Assembly (NCBI RefSeq): GCF_040361275.1
Contig: NZ_APNH01000005.1
Span: 62,001-126,000, forward strand
Length of the DNA: 64,000 bases
Source: Salinisphaera sp. T31B1
GTDB taxonomy: Bacteria > Pseudomonadota > Gammaproteobacteria > Nevskiales > Salinisphaeraceae
Direction of reading: 5' to 3'
Shown piece by piece: positions 52,412 through 62,305 of this stretch (position 1 is the first letter of the stretch; the number at the start of each line of letters is the position of its first letter). The notes under the pieces are model-generated. The model saw only the letters and a list, made by a program, of their open reading frames with translations, did not search any database and was not told where the DNA came from. The position numbers and the translations under genes were made by a program.

Positions 52412-55276
52412 ATGACCGATATGCATGACATCGCCGTCGATGTACTCGAGCGCCATGCCAAGGGGGGCAGCTGGCTATTCGATCTGGAGACCCGAGACAT
52501 CTTCTGGTCCGACGGCGTCTACAACCTGCACGGACTCACTCGCCAGTCGTACACGCCGGCGCTGGACACGGCGCTGGATTTCTATACTCCCGAGTCGCGC
52601 GTGCAACTGGAAGCCGCGCTGGATGCCGCGTTGGCCGACGGATCTGGCTGGTCTCTCACGCTGGATATCGTGCGTGCAGACGGGCAACTGCGTCATGTCC
52701 AGACGATCGGCCAGGTCGAGGTCCGCAACGACCGCGCCCCCCTGTTGGCCGGTGCCATCCTCGATGTGCACGACCAGACCGAGGAGCGGTTGAAAAACCA
52801 GGCGCTCGAGCGCCGTCTGGCCGAAGACGGCGTGCGTTGGCGCATGGCGGGCGAAAACGCGGGGCTGGGTCTGATCGAGATCGACTTCAGCACCGATACC
52901 TACCGGATATCGGGTGCCTTCGTTCAGCGAACCGGTCTGGGTGGGCTCGACCGGCTGGAGGTGCCGCGCAGCGAATGGCTGAGTTGGATCCACCCGGAGG
53001 ATTTCGACTCACGCCAGCAGCTGATCGAGGCCCAGTCGAGCGATCCGAGCCAGGGTTATATCGCCGAGTATCGTCTGCGGCCGCCGGATGGCACCGAGCT
53101 ATGGGTCAAGGAAGCTGGGCGGGGTATCGCCGACGATCAAAGCCGTATCGTCGGAATACTCTCCGATATCCGAGAACGAAAGGAAAGCGAACGCGCGCTG
53201 CGCCATTCGCGACGCCGGTTGGGCCAGACTCTGCAGGAAGCGCCGATCGGCATCGCCCTGGTATCGCCCGAGGGGCGCTGGCTGACCGTCAACCGATCGT
53301 TGTGCGACATGCTCGGCTACGACGAGCCTGCTCTATTGTCCACTACGTTCCAGCAGATCACCCACCCCGACGACCTCGAAGCCGATCTGGCCAACGTACA
53401 GGCGCTGCTGGCCGGGCGGATCCGTGCCTACCGCATGGAAAAGCGCTATTACCATCGCACCGGCCGGATCGTCGATGTCCAACTGGACGTGTCGCTGCTG
53501 CGTGACGATCAGGGCGAGCCGCTGTATTTCATCTCCCATATCCAGGATATTACCGAGCGAAAACAAGAACACGCCGCGCTGTTCGAGGCGCGGCGGCTGG
53601 CCGAGGTCACGCTGGAGGCCATTGGTGAAGGCGTGATCCGGGTCGACGCGCTCGGCCTGATCACCGATATCAATACGGCCGCCTGCAGCCTGCTCGGGGT
53701 ATGCGAACAGGCGCTCGTGGGTGAACCCTTCGAACGACATGTTCTGTTTCACGACCCGGACCGCGACAGGCGTCTGCCCGATCCGCTGGCTGGTGTACTG
53801 CGTGACGGCGAGCGCGTCCGGGTACCGATCTTCACCCGGCTGCAGCGGCTCGATGGCAGCTTCATATCCATCGTCGATTCGATTTCGCCGATCCACGACG
53901 AAAACGGCGCAATCGCCGGCGCGGTTTTCGTGTTCCAGGACATCAGCGATGCGCGTCGCATGACCGACGAGCTGACCCACCAGGCGCGGCACGACGCGCT
54001 GACCGGGCTGCCCAATCGGCGCGGCTTCGAGGATGCGCTCACGCTCAGCTGGCAGCGCCTGCGAGCCAGCAAGCTGCCGACGTTCGTGATGTATCTGGAT
54101 CTGGATCATTTCAAGACCGTCAACGACACCTGTGGTCACGCCGCCGGTGACGAACTGCTGCGCCAGATCTCGGTGAAGTTCCGGGCTGCACTGCGCGAGA
54201 GCGACGTACTCGCCCGACTGGGCGGCGACGAGTTCGCCGTCATCATTCACGCCAAGGACGCCCACGGCGCACAAGTCGTCGCCGACAAGCTGATTCGTGC
54301 GGCGCGGGACCTCGGCTTTTCGTTCAACCAGCGTCGGTATGCGGTGGGTGTGAGTATCGGTATCGCAGCACTGACACCGGACATCGAAGCCACTGCGACC
54401 GTGCTGATGCACGCCGATGCCGCGCTGTATATCGCCAAGGATATGGGCCGTAATCGCTATCACGTGTACCAGGCCGACCACGAGCAGGGCGCTGCGGCTG
54501 CCTATATGGGTACTGCGCAACTGCTGCAGAGCGGGCTCGAGCAGAACCTGTTCACACTCTATCTGCAGGCCATCGTCGATACCACAGGTCGACGCATTGG
54601 CTACGAGGCATTGCTGCGGTTCGACGGGCCGGACGGCGTGATTGCCCCCGATCATTTTCTGCCGACCGCCAAGCGCCTGGGCATGATGAGTCGTATCGAC
54701 CGCTGGGTCGTGACCGCGGCGCTGGATCTGGTCGCCGCCTACGAGCGCCGGGGCCTCTGGCCTGCCGAGACCTATCTGAGCATCAACATCAGTCCGGTCA
54801 GCCTGGCCGATCCGCAATTTCATGCAGAACTGATCACCTTGCTCGACCAGAGACGACCGCAGGCGCAACGTTTCGTCTTCGAAATCACCGAAAGCGATGC
54901 TCTGTTCGGCGAACACTACCCGAAGCTCATCCAGAACCTGCGTCAACGCGGCTTTCGTGTCTGGCTCGACGATTTCGCGAGCGGCTACAACAGCTTCGAC
55001 ATGCTCAAGCGTGCGGCGGTCGATGGACTCAAGATCGATCGCTCGTTCGTCACCGACTTGCAGCGTGACCCGATCAATCGCGCGGTGATCCGTTCGATCG
55101 GCGATGTATCCCGCGCGTTGCATCTCGGTGTGATCGCCGAAGGCGTGGAGACCGTCGAGGTGCTGGAACTGCTCACCAAGGCCGGAGTCGAGCGTTTTCA
55201 GGGCTATCTGTTCCACCGGCCGGAGCCTGCGGAGACCGCGCTCGCCGACCGCGGGTATCTGATCGCTGGCTGTTGA
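52412..55276 (+). CDS. PAS-GGDEF-EAL cyclic-di-GMP signalling protein
   Basis: A 954-residue soluble protein with about four PAS/PAC modules (about 10-130, 135-265, 270-395, 400-525), a GGDEF domain (about 535-695) and an EAL domain (about 705-945). The diguanylate cyclase site is intact, RLGGDEFAVI (604-608), with an inhibitory RxxD site (RESD) five residues before it. The EAL domain keeps EALLR (732-736), the Asn in INISPVSLAD, the Glu in FEITESD, DDFASGYNS, LKIDRS, AEGVET and FQGY, so both making and breaking c-di-GMP are possible. The start is taken at the first ATG of the conserved region, without a clear ribosome site. Confidence 0.93.
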   Translation: MTDMHDIAVDVLERHAKGGSWLFDLETRDIFWSDGVYNLHGLTRQSYTPALDTALDFYTPESRVQLEAALDAALADGSGWSLTLDIVRADGQLRHVQTIGQVEVRNDRAPLLAGAILDVHDQTEERLKNQALERRLAEDGVRWRMAGENAGLGLIEIDFSTDTYRISGAFVQRTGLGGLDRLEVPRSEWLSWIHPEDFDSRQQLIEAQSSDPSQGYIAEYRLRPPDGTELWVKEAGRGIADDQSRIVGILSDIRERKESERALRHSRRRLGQTLQEAPIGIALVSPEGRWLTVNRSLCDMLGYDEPALLSTTFQQITHPDDLEADLANVQALLAGRIRAYRMEKRYYHRTGRIVDVQLDVSLLRDDQGEPLYFISHIQDITERKQEHAALFEARRLAEVTLEAIGEGVIRVDALGLITDINTAACSLLGVCEQALVGEPFERHVLFHDPDRDRRLPDPLAGVLRDGERVRVPIFTRLQRLDGSFISIVDSISPIHDENGAIAGAVFVFQDISDARRMTDELTHQARHDALTGLPNRRGFEDALTLSWQRLRASKLPTFVMYLDLDHFKTVNDTCGHAAGDELLRQISVKFRAALRESDVLARLGGDEFAVIIHAKDAHGAQVVADKLIRAARDLGFSFNQRRYAVGVSIGIAALTPDIEATATVLMHADAALYIAKDMGRNRYHVYQADHEQGAAAAYMGTAQLLQSGLEQNLFTLYLQAIVDTTGRRIGYEALLRFDGPDGVIAPDHFLPTAKRLGMMSRIDRWVVTAALDLVAAYERRGLWPAETYLSINISPVSLADPQFHAELITLLDQRRPQAQRFVFEITESDALFGEHYPKLIQNLRQRGFRVWLDDFASGYNSFDMLKRAAVDGLKIDRSFVTDLQRDPINRAVIRSIGDVSRALHLGVIAEGVETVEVLELLTKAGVERFQGYLFHRPEPAETALADRGYLIAGC

Positions 55277-55411
55277 AGTGTAGCGGCACGCCATTCGGGC
55301 GTTTGCGATCGGTGCGCCGATGGGCTTGTTGCGGCGATCCGCCGGTCGTGATTGTATGGCCCACGGTCGCAGCTGATCGCGAGCGATCGCCAGTTCTCAA
55401 GGAGTTTCGTC

Positions 55412-56599
55412 ATGCGGGATGATCCCGTTGTCATCGTGCGGGCCCGACGTACGCCCATGGGCAGCTTCCAGGGCACGCTTGCCGGCCTGGCTGCGCCCGA
55501 GCTCGGCGCGGCGGCGGTGGCGGCCGTTATGGCCGGCACCGGCCTGGCGGACACCGAAGTCGATGAAGCGCTGATGGGCTGCGTCCTGCCGGCCGGCCTC
55601 GGCCAGGCACCGGCGCGCCAGGCCGTACTCGGCGCCGGCCTGGCCGAGGCCACGCGCTGCAGCACGGTCAACAAGATGTGCGGCTCGGGCATGCAGGCCG
55701 CGCTCATCGGCCACGACATGCTGGCCGCCGGCAGTGCCGAGGTGGTCATCGCCGGCGGGATGGAGAGCATGTCCAATGCGCCCTACCTGCTTGATCGCGC
55801 CCGTGCCGGCTATCGTATGGGCCACGGCCGTATCGTGGATCATATGTTCCTCGACGGGCTCGAAGACGCGTACGAGCCGGGCCGGCTGATGGGCACCTAT
55901 GCCGAGGACTGTGCGGCCGAACAGGGTTTTTCGCGCGCGGATCAGGATGCGTTCGCGATCGCGTCGCTGGAGCGTGCACGCCACGCGATCGATACCGGCC
56001 TGTTCGACGACGAGATCGTGCCGGTCGAGGCGCGCGAACGCCGGCAGTGCGTGAGCGTGGACACTGACGAACAGCCGTACAAGGCCAGCATCGAACGTGT
56101 GCCGGAGCTCAAGCCTGCCTTCCGCGAAGACGGTACGGTGACCGCGGCCAACGCCAGCTCGATATCCGACGGCGCCGCTGCGCTGCTGCTCATGCGTCGC
56201 TCGGCCGCCGAACGACGGAATCTGGCGCCGCTGGCCACCATCCGCGGCCATGCGGCGTTCGCCGGCCCGCCGGGCTTGTTTCCCACCGCTCCGATCGGCG
56301 CCATGCAGCGGCTGGGCGAGCGTACCGGTTGGGCAATGCGTGATGTGGATCTGTTCGAAATCAACGAAGCCTTTGCGGTGGTGCCCATGGCAGCGATGCG
56401 CGCCTTCGATCTGTCGCACGATACCGTCAACGTGCGCGGCGGAGCCTGTGCACTGGGTCACCCGATCGGTGCGTCCGGGGCGCGCATACTGGTGACGCTG
56501 CTGTCGGCGATGCACGAGCGTGACGTGCGTCGCGGGGTCGCAGCGATCTGTATCGGCGGTGGCGAAGCCACCGCGATCGCCGTCGAGCGCGAAGGCTAG
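55412..56599 (+). CDS. Acetyl-CoA acetyltransferase (thiolase)
   Basis: A 395-residue thiolase. The nucleophile is Cys90 in CSTVNKMCGSGMQAALIG; His350 (CALGHPIGASGARIL) and Cys380 (AAICIGGGEATAI) complete the site. NEAFAVVPMAAMRAFDL is also typical. The length and motifs fit biosynthetic-type AtoB/PhaA thiolases, though a degradative role is suggested by the acyl-CoA dehydrogenase 6 bp downstream. AAGGAG lies just before the ATG at 55412. The pair probably acts on branched or short-chain acyl-CoAs. Confidence 0.94.
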   Translation: MRDDPVVIVRARRTPMGSFQGTLAGLAAPELGAAAVAAVMAGTGLADTEVDEALMGCVLPAGLGQAPARQAVLGAGLAEATRCSTVNKMCGSGMQAALIGHDMLAAGSAEVVIAGGMESMSNAPYLLDRARAGYRMGHGRIVDHMFLDGLEDAYEPGRLMGTYAEDCAAEQGFSRADQDAFAIASLERARHAIDTGLFDDEIVPVEARERRQCVSVDTDEQPYKASIERVPELKPAFREDGTVTAANASSISDGAAALLLMRRSAAERRNLAPLATIRGHAAFAGPPGLFPTAPIGAMQRLGERTGWAMRDVDLFEINEAFAVVPMAAMRAFDLSHDTVNVRGGACALGHPIGASGARILVTLLSAMHERDVRRGVAAICIGGGEATAIAVEREG

Positions 56600-56605
56600 C
56601 CCCGC

Positions 56606-57733
56606 ATGCTGGTCAGCGAGCAACAGCAGCAGGTCGCCGACGCGGTACGCGAGTTTGCACAGGCGCGGCTCAAGCCGTTCGCCGGCCAATGGGATCGTGA
56701 ACATCGCTTTCCCACCGAGGCGGTGCGAGAAATGGCCGAACTCGGCCTGTTCGGCATGCTTGTCCCCGAAGCCTGGGACGGGTCCGAAACCGGCTATGTC
56801 GCCTATGCGATGGCCTTGGAAGAAATCGCGGCCGGCGACGGCTCGTGTTCGACCATTGCCAGCGTGCACAACTCCGTGGCCTGCGTGCCGATCCTGAATT
56901 TCGGCAGCGACGCGCAGCGCGAGCGCTTTCTCCGGCCGCTGGCCCGGGGCGACATGCTGGGTGCGTTCGCGCTGACCGAGCCGCAGGCCGGCTCGGATGC
57001 GCGCAACATCCAGACCACCGCACGCCGCGAAGGCGACGGCTATGTACTCAATGGTGCCAAGCAGTTCATCACCTCGGGCGCGCATGCCGACGTGGTGCTG
57101 GTCTTTGCCCGCACCGGTGATCCCGGGGCCAGGGATGCAATCACTGCCTTCATCGTGCCCACCGACACGCGGGGCTTCTCGGTCGCCCGGGTCGAGGACA
57201 AGCTGGGCCAGCGCGCATCCGATACCTGCGTGCTGAATTTCGACGATCTGCACCTGCCCGCGGACTGCCGACTCGGCGAAGAGGGCGCGGGGTATCGCAT
57301 CGCCCTGGCCAATCTGGAAGGCGGGCGCATCGGGATCGCGGCACAGGCAGTGGGCATGGCCCGGGCCGCCTACGAAGCCGCACGTGACTACGCACGTGAG
57401 CGCAGCAGCTTCGGACGGCCGATCATCGAGCATCAGGCTGTGGCCTTTCGGCTGGCCGATATGGCAACGCAGATCACCGCCGCCCGGCAATTGGTATTGC
57501 ATGCCGCAGCGCTGCGCGAAGCCGGCCGGCCCGGCTTGGAGCAGGCCTGCATGGCCAAGCTGTTCGCATCTGAAATGGCCGAGCGGGTCTGTTCGGATGC
57601 AATCCAGACGCTCGGCGGGTACGGCTATCTCGCCGACTACGGTATCGAACGCATCTATCGCGACGTGCGGGTGTGTCAGATCTATGAGGGGACGAGCGAT
57701 ATCCAGCGAATGGTCATCGCCCGGAATCTTTAG
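56606..57733 (+). CDS. Acyl-CoA dehydrogenase
   Basis: A 375-residue FAD-dependent dehydrogenase that makes 2-enoyl-CoA and passes electrons to ETF. Family motifs are FALTEPQAGSDA (FAD and substrate), GAKQFITSGAHAD, ERSSFGRPIIEHQAVAFRLADM, and QTLGGYGYLADYGIERIYRDVRVCQIYEGTSDIQRMVIAR. The catalytic base is Glu361 in the IYEGTSDIQ segment, the position used by short-chain and short-branched enzymes. It is 6 bp from the thiolase and shares its transcript. No hydratase or ETF gene is present here. Confidence 0.94.
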   Translation: MLVSEQQQQVADAVREFAQARLKPFAGQWDREHRFPTEAVREMAELGLFGMLVPEAWDGSETGYVAYAMALEEIAAGDGSCSTIASVHNSVACVPILNFGSDAQRERFLRPLARGDMLGAFALTEPQAGSDARNIQTTARREGDGYVLNGAKQFITSGAHADVVLVFARTGDPGARDAITAFIVPTDTRGFSVARVEDKLGQRASDTCVLNFDDLHLPADCRLGEEGAGYRIALANLEGGRIGIAAQAVGMARAAYEAARDYARERSSFGRPIIEHQAVAFRLADMATQITAARQLVLHAAALREAGRPGLEQACMAKLFASEMAERVCSDAIQTLGGYGYLADYGIERIYRDVRVCQIYEGTSDIQRMVIARNL

Positions 57734-58015
57734 TAGCCGCACCTGACGATGCGATCACGGTTTCGGCACATGGAGCGCCAGGGGAGTGTGCGTGTCCGGT
57801 CGCAGCCAGGAACGCCGCGTCGTTTGCGCACCTAAAAGCCGAACCGCGCGACCGGCCTGGCCAGCCACACGCGGGGCCGCAATGGTCGAACGAACGACCC
57901 GGGCCGCCCGTCGCGTTCGCGATCCGGCTTATGCTGGGCGGTATTCGGTCTTTCAGTGGCTGTTCTCTAAGCAGTCCGCGAATGAAAGCGCAGTACGACA
58001 AACAGGAGTGTGCCC

Positions 58016-58900
58016 ATGCAGTCAGTCCGTCCGATGCGTCCAGGTCGGCGTCGATTGTCGGCCCCGTGGGGCCGCCCGCTCTGCCTGGCAGCAATCGGCA
58101 CGCTGCTGTGGACGATATGGACCATCGCGGCCGCGGCCGGGCCCCTGGCGCCGACATTCCCTGGCGCCGTATCGCAGGGGGCAATGGTGATCGGCCGGGT
58201 GGCGCCCGACAGCCGGGTTGTCTATGCCGGCCGTGAACTGCGGGTGACCGACTACGGCACTGTGGTGTTCGGTATCGGTCGCGATGCGCAAGGCCCGGCG
58301 CGTGTGCAGATCACGCCGCCCGGGCAGCCGACAGAAACGGTCTCGATCCGCGTGACGCCGCGGGACTGGCCGATCGAGCGCGTCGATGGCGTGCCGCCCA
58401 AGACCGTGTCTCCGCCAGCGGCGATCGCCCGACGTATCGCCCGCGAGCAGGCCAGCGTGGCCGCCACGAGACAAACCAGCGACGACGGCCTGGGCTTCGC
58501 CGAGGATTTCATATGGCCGGTGAAGGGGCGTGTCAGCGGTCGCTTCGGCAACCAGCGAATCTATAACGGTACGCCCGGTTCGGCGCACTCGGGAATGGAC
58601 ATCGCCGCGGCCACCGGTACGCCGGTCGTGGCCCCCGCCGCCGGAGTGGTGACGTTTGCCGAGCCGGATCTCTACCTGACCGGCGGCACGCTCCTCATCG
58701 ACCACGGCCACGGGATCGGCTCCAACTTCCTGCATCTGTCCAGGCTGGATGTCGGCGTGGGCGAGCATGTGGCACAGGGCCAGGTCATCGGCGAGGTCGG
58801 CGCCACGGGCCGGGCCACCGGGCCCCATCTGCATTGGGGCATGACCTGGTATGCGACCCGCATCGACCCACTGCTCGTGCTCGAGCGCTCGCGCCGCTGA
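58016..58900 (+). CDS. M23 family murein metallopeptidase
   Basis: A 294-residue secreted or membrane-anchored peptidase. The signal or anchor segment is at about 20-42. A beta-rich region (about 45-115) resembles the N-terminal extension of YgeR/NlpD-like M23 proteins. The LytM domain (about 165-290) keeps the zinc ligands His191 and Asp195 (HSGMDIAAATG) and His273 (GPHLHWGMTW), with His240 and His271 as catalytic residues. It should cut peptidoglycan cross-links or activate amidases. AGGAG lies seven bases before the ATG at 58016. Confidence 0.93.
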   Translation: MQSVRPMRPGRRRLSAPWGRPLCLAAIGTLLWTIWTIAAAAGPLAPTFPGAVSQGAMVIGRVAPDSRVVYAGRELRVTDYGTVVFGIGRDAQGPARVQITPPGQPTETVSIRVTPRDWPIERVDGVPPKTVSPPAAIARRIAREQASVAATRQTSDDGLGFAEDFIWPVKGRVSGRFGNQRIYNGTPGSAHSGMDIAAATGTPVVAPAAGVVTFAEPDLYLTGGTLLIDHGHGIGSNFLHLSRLDVGVGEHVAQGQVIGEVGATGRATGPHLHWGMTWYATRIDPLLVLERSRR

Positions 58901-58944
58901 CAGCGCGCGGCTGATACGCGCCGTGGCGGCCCACCTCGGCCCCC

Positions 58945-58972
58945 AAAAGAAGAGCCCGCATTAGCGGGCTCT
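58945..58972 (-). terminator. Terminator of the amino acid ABC operon (possibly bidirectional)
   Basis: AGAGCCCGC (58951-58959) pairs with GCGGGCTCT (58964-58972) around a 4-base loop. On the minus strand it is followed by a short T-rich run (58945-58950), 35 bp after the substrate-binding protein stop. The M23 gene converges on it from the other side. Confidence 0.8.
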
Positions 58973-59006
58973 TGCTCGGGGAGGTTCCGCCGGACGGCGG
59001 CGTGGA

Positions 59007-59792
59007 TCAATCGGTGGCCGTCTGCTCGTCGCCGAAGTACTTGGCATAGATACGATCGTAGGTGCCGTTGTCCTTGAGCTCGGCCAGCGCGGCGTTGAAC
59101 CGGTCGGCCAATGCCTGATCGCGTTTGCGAAAGGCAATCCCGAAACCTTCTCCGAAGTATTTCTTGGGCTCGGTCATCTTGTCGCCGATGCTCTTGTAAT
59201 CCTTGTCTTCAGGCTCGAGCAGCGCCGACAGGCCCGTGGGATAGTCGAAAAACGCCGCATCGAGACGGCCGACATCCAGATCGAGCACGACATCGTCGGC
59301 GTTGGCATAGCGTTTGACGTCCACCACATCGCCCAGCGTTTCACTGACATAGTCGTCCTGTACGGTGCCGCGCTGAACGCCGACGGTCTTGCCTTGAAGT
59401 TGATCGGCCGTGGGCTGACTGATCGGGCTGTCGGCGGGCACGAACCACGCTGAGGGCGGCACGATATATGGTTCGGAGAACAACAGCTGCTTGCGCCGTT
59501 CGTCGTTGATCGTCATCGACGACATGATGGCGTCGAACCGGCGTGCCTGCAGGCCGGGGATGATGCCGTTCCAGGACTGCTCCACCCAGGTGCAGTTGAG
59601 TTCGGCCTGCTTGCACAGCGCGTTGCCCAGATCGATATCGAAGCCGGTCAGGCTGCCATCGGGCTTCTGGTACTCCATCGGCACATAAGGGGTGTTCACG
59701 CCGATACGGACGTCATCGCCGCGGGCCAGGGCGGTCGTGGCGGTTGCGGCGAGCATCGCCGCGAGGGCCAGCTGCACGATACGGTTTGTCAT
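59007..59792 (-). CDS. Periplasmic polar amino acid-binding protein (HisJ/ArgT-like)
   Basis: A 261-residue substrate-binding protein. The signal peptide is residues 1-24 (LALAAMLAATATTALARG). VRIGVNTPYVPMEYQKPDGSLTGFDIDLGNALCKQAELNCTWVEQSWNGIIPGLQARRFDAIMSSMTINDERR is the family-3 pattern, with the Asp-binding D-F-D-I-D. Cys57 and Cys64 (approximate) match the disulfide of HisJ/ArgT, which suggests a basic amino acid such as lysine, arginine, ornithine or histidine. It is last in the operon, 192 bp beyond hisM; GAGGAA precedes its ATG, and it may have its own promoter for higher expression. Confidence 0.92.
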   Translation of the reverse strand: MTNRIVQLALAAMLAATATTALARGDDVRIGVNTPYVPMEYQKPDGSLTGFDIDLGNALCKQAELNCTWVEQSWNGIIPGLQARRFDAIMSSMTINDERRKQLLFSEPYIVPPSAWFVPADSPISQPTADQLQGKTVGVQRGTVQDDYVSETLGDVVDVKRYANADDVVLDLDVGRLDAAFFDYPTGLSALLEPEDKDYKSIGDKMTEPKKYFGEGFGIAFRKRDQALADRFNAALAELKDNGTYDRIYAKYFGDEQTATD

Positions 59793-59984
59793 CAGTGTTC
59801 CTCGTTTGAGGTCGGCAACCCGCGGGCCGCCGGTGAGTTCAGAATGTCGAGTACGGTAGCCGACCGGCACGCCGGACGGCGGCTGGGCGATCGTGATGCA
59901 CGAATCGCTCCAGAACGCGGCCGTGATGCGTCATCGTAACCAAGCTCGCGGCTCGGGGTTATCGGCCAATCGTCGGAGGCGCCG

Positions 59985-60713
59985 CTATCCTGGGCTGGCC
60001 AGATGCCGAAGCAGGCGGTGTTCCAGCAGCCGGAAGGTCAGCTGGATGGCGAAGCTCAGAACCATATAGACCAGTGCGGCGAAAAGAAAAGGCGCGAACG
60101 CCGCGTTGTAGTCGGAATAGGTGTCGTAGGCCGCACCGGTGAGATCCGTGATCGTCACCGCGCTTGCGATCGCACTGGCGTGGAGCATGAAGATCACCTC
60201 GTTGCCGTAGGCCGGCAGGGCGCGCCGGAACGCGCTCGGCAACACGATGCGCCGGTAGGTCTGCGCCGTGGACATACCGTAGGCACGTGCGGCTTCGATC
60301 TCGCCGCGGTCGGTTGCGCGGATCGCGCCGCGGAATATCTCGGTGGTGTAGGCCGCGGTATTGAGCGTGAATGTGAACAGTGCCGGGTAGATGGGGCCTT
60401 CAAGAAAGAACCACAGCCAGGTCTCCTGGATACCCGGAATGAACGCGAAGCCGTAATAGACCAGATACAGCTGGATGAGCAGCGGCGTGCCGCGAAACAC
60501 GTAGGTGAACAACCAGACCGGCGCATTCAGCCAGGCATGTCGGGAGCCGCGCATCAGGGCCAGCGGAACGGCCAGTACCAGTCCGACGATCAGGGATACG
60601 AAGACCAGCTGAACGGTGCTCACCAGCCCGTGCCAGTACACCGCAAGCGTCACCGGCGTGAAGATATCGTTGGCCGAGAGCCAGGGTGCGATGTCGTTGA
60701 GCCAGGCTTCCAT
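59985..60713 (-). CDS. hisM: Amino acid ABC transporter permease, HisM-like
   Basis: A 242-residue permease with five or six spans. The EAA loop is GEIEAARAYGMSTAQTYRRIVLPSAFRRALPAYGNEVIFMLHASAIASAVTI. YVFRGTPLLIQLYLVYYGF is the HisM/GlnP signature before it. Its start shares a base with the stop of the other permease (60713), so the two are translationally coupled and should form a heterodimer. Confidence 0.9.
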   Translation of the reverse strand: MEAWLNDIAPWLSANDIFTPVTLAVYWHGLVSTVQLVFVSLIVGLVLAVPLALMRGSRHAWLNAPVWLFTYVFRGTPLLIQLYLVYYGFAFIPGIQETWLWFFLEGPIYPALFTFTLNTAAYTTEIFRGAIRATDRGEIEAARAYGMSTAQTYRRIVLPSAFRRALPAYGNEVIFMLHASAIASAVTITDLTGAAYDTYSDYNAAFAPFLFAALVYMVLSFAIQLTFRLLEHRLLRHLASPG

Positions 60714-61423
60714 CAGTCGCCTCGGGCAAAACCGGTGTCGTAGCGGCGCCGCAGCCAGAGCATGATCAGCTCCGACAGGCTGCTGATCGCCAGATAACCC
60801 AGCGCGACGGGCACCATGAACAGAAACGGCTCATGGGTATCCTTGGTCGCCTTGCTGGCAACCAGGACCATGTCGGTGAGGCCGATCAGCGATACCAGCG
60901 CGGTACTCTTGAGCAGCACCAGCCAGTTGTTGCCCAACCCCGGCAGGGCATGGCGCATCATCAAGGGAAAACGCACGCGAGAAAAGACCAGCCAGGGGCT
61001 CATGCCGTAGGCGCGTGCGGCTTCCATCTGGCCTTCGTCGACCGCGAGAAAGGCACCGCGGATCGTCTCTGCCATATAGGCGCCGTAGATGAAGCCGAGC
61101 GTGGCCACGCCGGCCGCGAACGGGTTGATGAGCACGAACCAGTCCAGTCCGAACCATGCATAGATCTGGTCGGTGATCAGGTTCAGCCCGATCTGGCCGC
61201 CGTAGAACAGCAGCATCATCAGCACCAGGTCCGGGACGCCGCGTATCAGCGTGGTATAGCCCATCGAAACGCCGGCGGCCACACGCGAGCCCGACAGCCG
61301 CGCGCTGGCTGCGATCAGGCCGAGGACCAGCGAAACCACGAGCGACAGCACCGCCAGCTCGAAGGTCAAGAGCGCGCCTTCGAACAGCCGCGGCCCGTAG
61401 CCCTGAAAATCGATCGGCCACAC
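60713..61423 (-). CDS. hisQ: Amino acid ABC transporter permease, HisQ-like
   Basis: A 236-residue permease with five or six spans. TTLIRGVPDLVLMMLLFYGGQIGLN is the HisQ pattern, and the EAA loop is GQMEAARAYGMSPWLVFSRVRFPLMMRHALPGLGNNWLVLLKSTALVSLIGL. It partners the HisM-like protein. It lies 5 bp after the ATPase gene in the P-Q-M-J order. Confidence 0.9.
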   Translation of the reverse strand: MWPIDFQGYGPRLFEGALLTFELAVLSLVVSLVLGLIAASARLSGSRVAAGVSMGYTTLIRGVPDLVLMMLLFYGGQIGLNLITDQIYAWFGLDWFVLINPFAAGVATLGFIYGAYMAETIRGAFLAVDEGQMEAARAYGMSPWLVFSRVRFPLMMRHALPGLGNNWLVLLKSTALVSLIGLTDMVLVASKATKDTHEPFLFMVPVALGYLAISSLSELIMLWLRRRYDTGFARGD

Positions 61424-61428
61424 GACGA

Positions 61429-62199
61429 TCAGAACCGCGGCGCGAGGAACTGCTGCAGGCGCAGGGAGGCCGGTCGGGTCAGGATATCGCCGGGGGCGCC
61501 GGCTTCCTCGATACGTCCATCGTGCAGGAAGATGACCTGGCTGGACACTTCGCGTGCGAAATCCATCTCGTGAGTGACCACCACCATGGTACGGCCCTCG
61601 TCGGCCAGTTCGCGCATGACCTTGAGCACGTCGCCCACAAGTTCCGGATCGAGTGCCGAGGTGGGCTCGTCGAACAGCATCACCTCGGGTTCCATGGCCA
61701 GCGCGCGGGCGATCGCACCGCGCTGCTTCTGGCCACCGGACAGCTGGGCCGGATAGTGATCGGCGTGCGAGACCAGGCCTACCCGTTCCAGCAGTGCCAT
61801 ACCCTGTTCGCGTGCCGCCTTGCGCGGCGTACGCAGTACATGGATCGGCGCTTCGATGACGTTCTCGATCAGCGTCATGTGAGCCCAGAGATTGAAGTTC
61901 TGGAACACCATCGACAGGCGGGCCCGGATCCGTTCGACCTGTTTCCAGTCGGCCGGGCGACGCCGGCCTCGCTTGTGTTCGAACACGATGGATTCACCGT
62001 GCACGGTGATTTCGCCGGCGTCGGGCTGTTCGAGAAGGTTCATGCAACGCAGAAACGTACTCTTGCCCGAGCCGGAGGCGCCGATCAGCGTGATGACATC
62101 ACCCTGGCGGGCGGTGAGCGACAGACCCTTGAGGACTTCGTTGTCGCCGAAACGCTTGTGAAGGTTGTCGATTACCAGCGGTTGCTGTGAGTCGGCCAT
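61429..62199 (-). CDS. hisP: Amino acid ABC transporter ATP-binding protein, HisP-like
   Basis: A 256-residue ATPase, the first gene of the importer operon. Walker A is [11 protein letters not shown] (38-48), the signature motif [16 protein letters not shown], Walker [14 protein letters not shown], and the H-loop [12 protein letters not shown]. The insert [38 protein letters not shown] is typical of the HisP subfamily rather than GlnQ. It energises the HisQM permease. Confidence 0.94.
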   Translation of the reverse strand: MADSQQPLVIDNLHKRFGDNEVLKGLSLTARQGDVITLIGASGSGKSTFLRCMNLLEQPDAGEITVHGESIVFEHKRGRRRPADWKQVERIRARLSMVFQNFNLWAHMTLIENVIEAPIHVLRTPRKAAREQGMALLERVGLVSHADHYPAQLSGGQKQRGAIARALAMEPEVMLFDEPTSALDPELVGDVLKVMRELADEGRTMVVVTHEMDFAREVSSQVIFLHDGRIEEAGAPGDILTRPASLRLQQFLAPRF

Positions 62200-62305
62200 C
62201 GCGAGAAATCGCCTGGGTTGGGGCGTGATCGGGCCGCCGCCGGCGCCCGTGCGTCTGGCGCGCAGTCTAACAAGCTCGACGCCGCCCGGCTGTACCGATA
62301 AACGC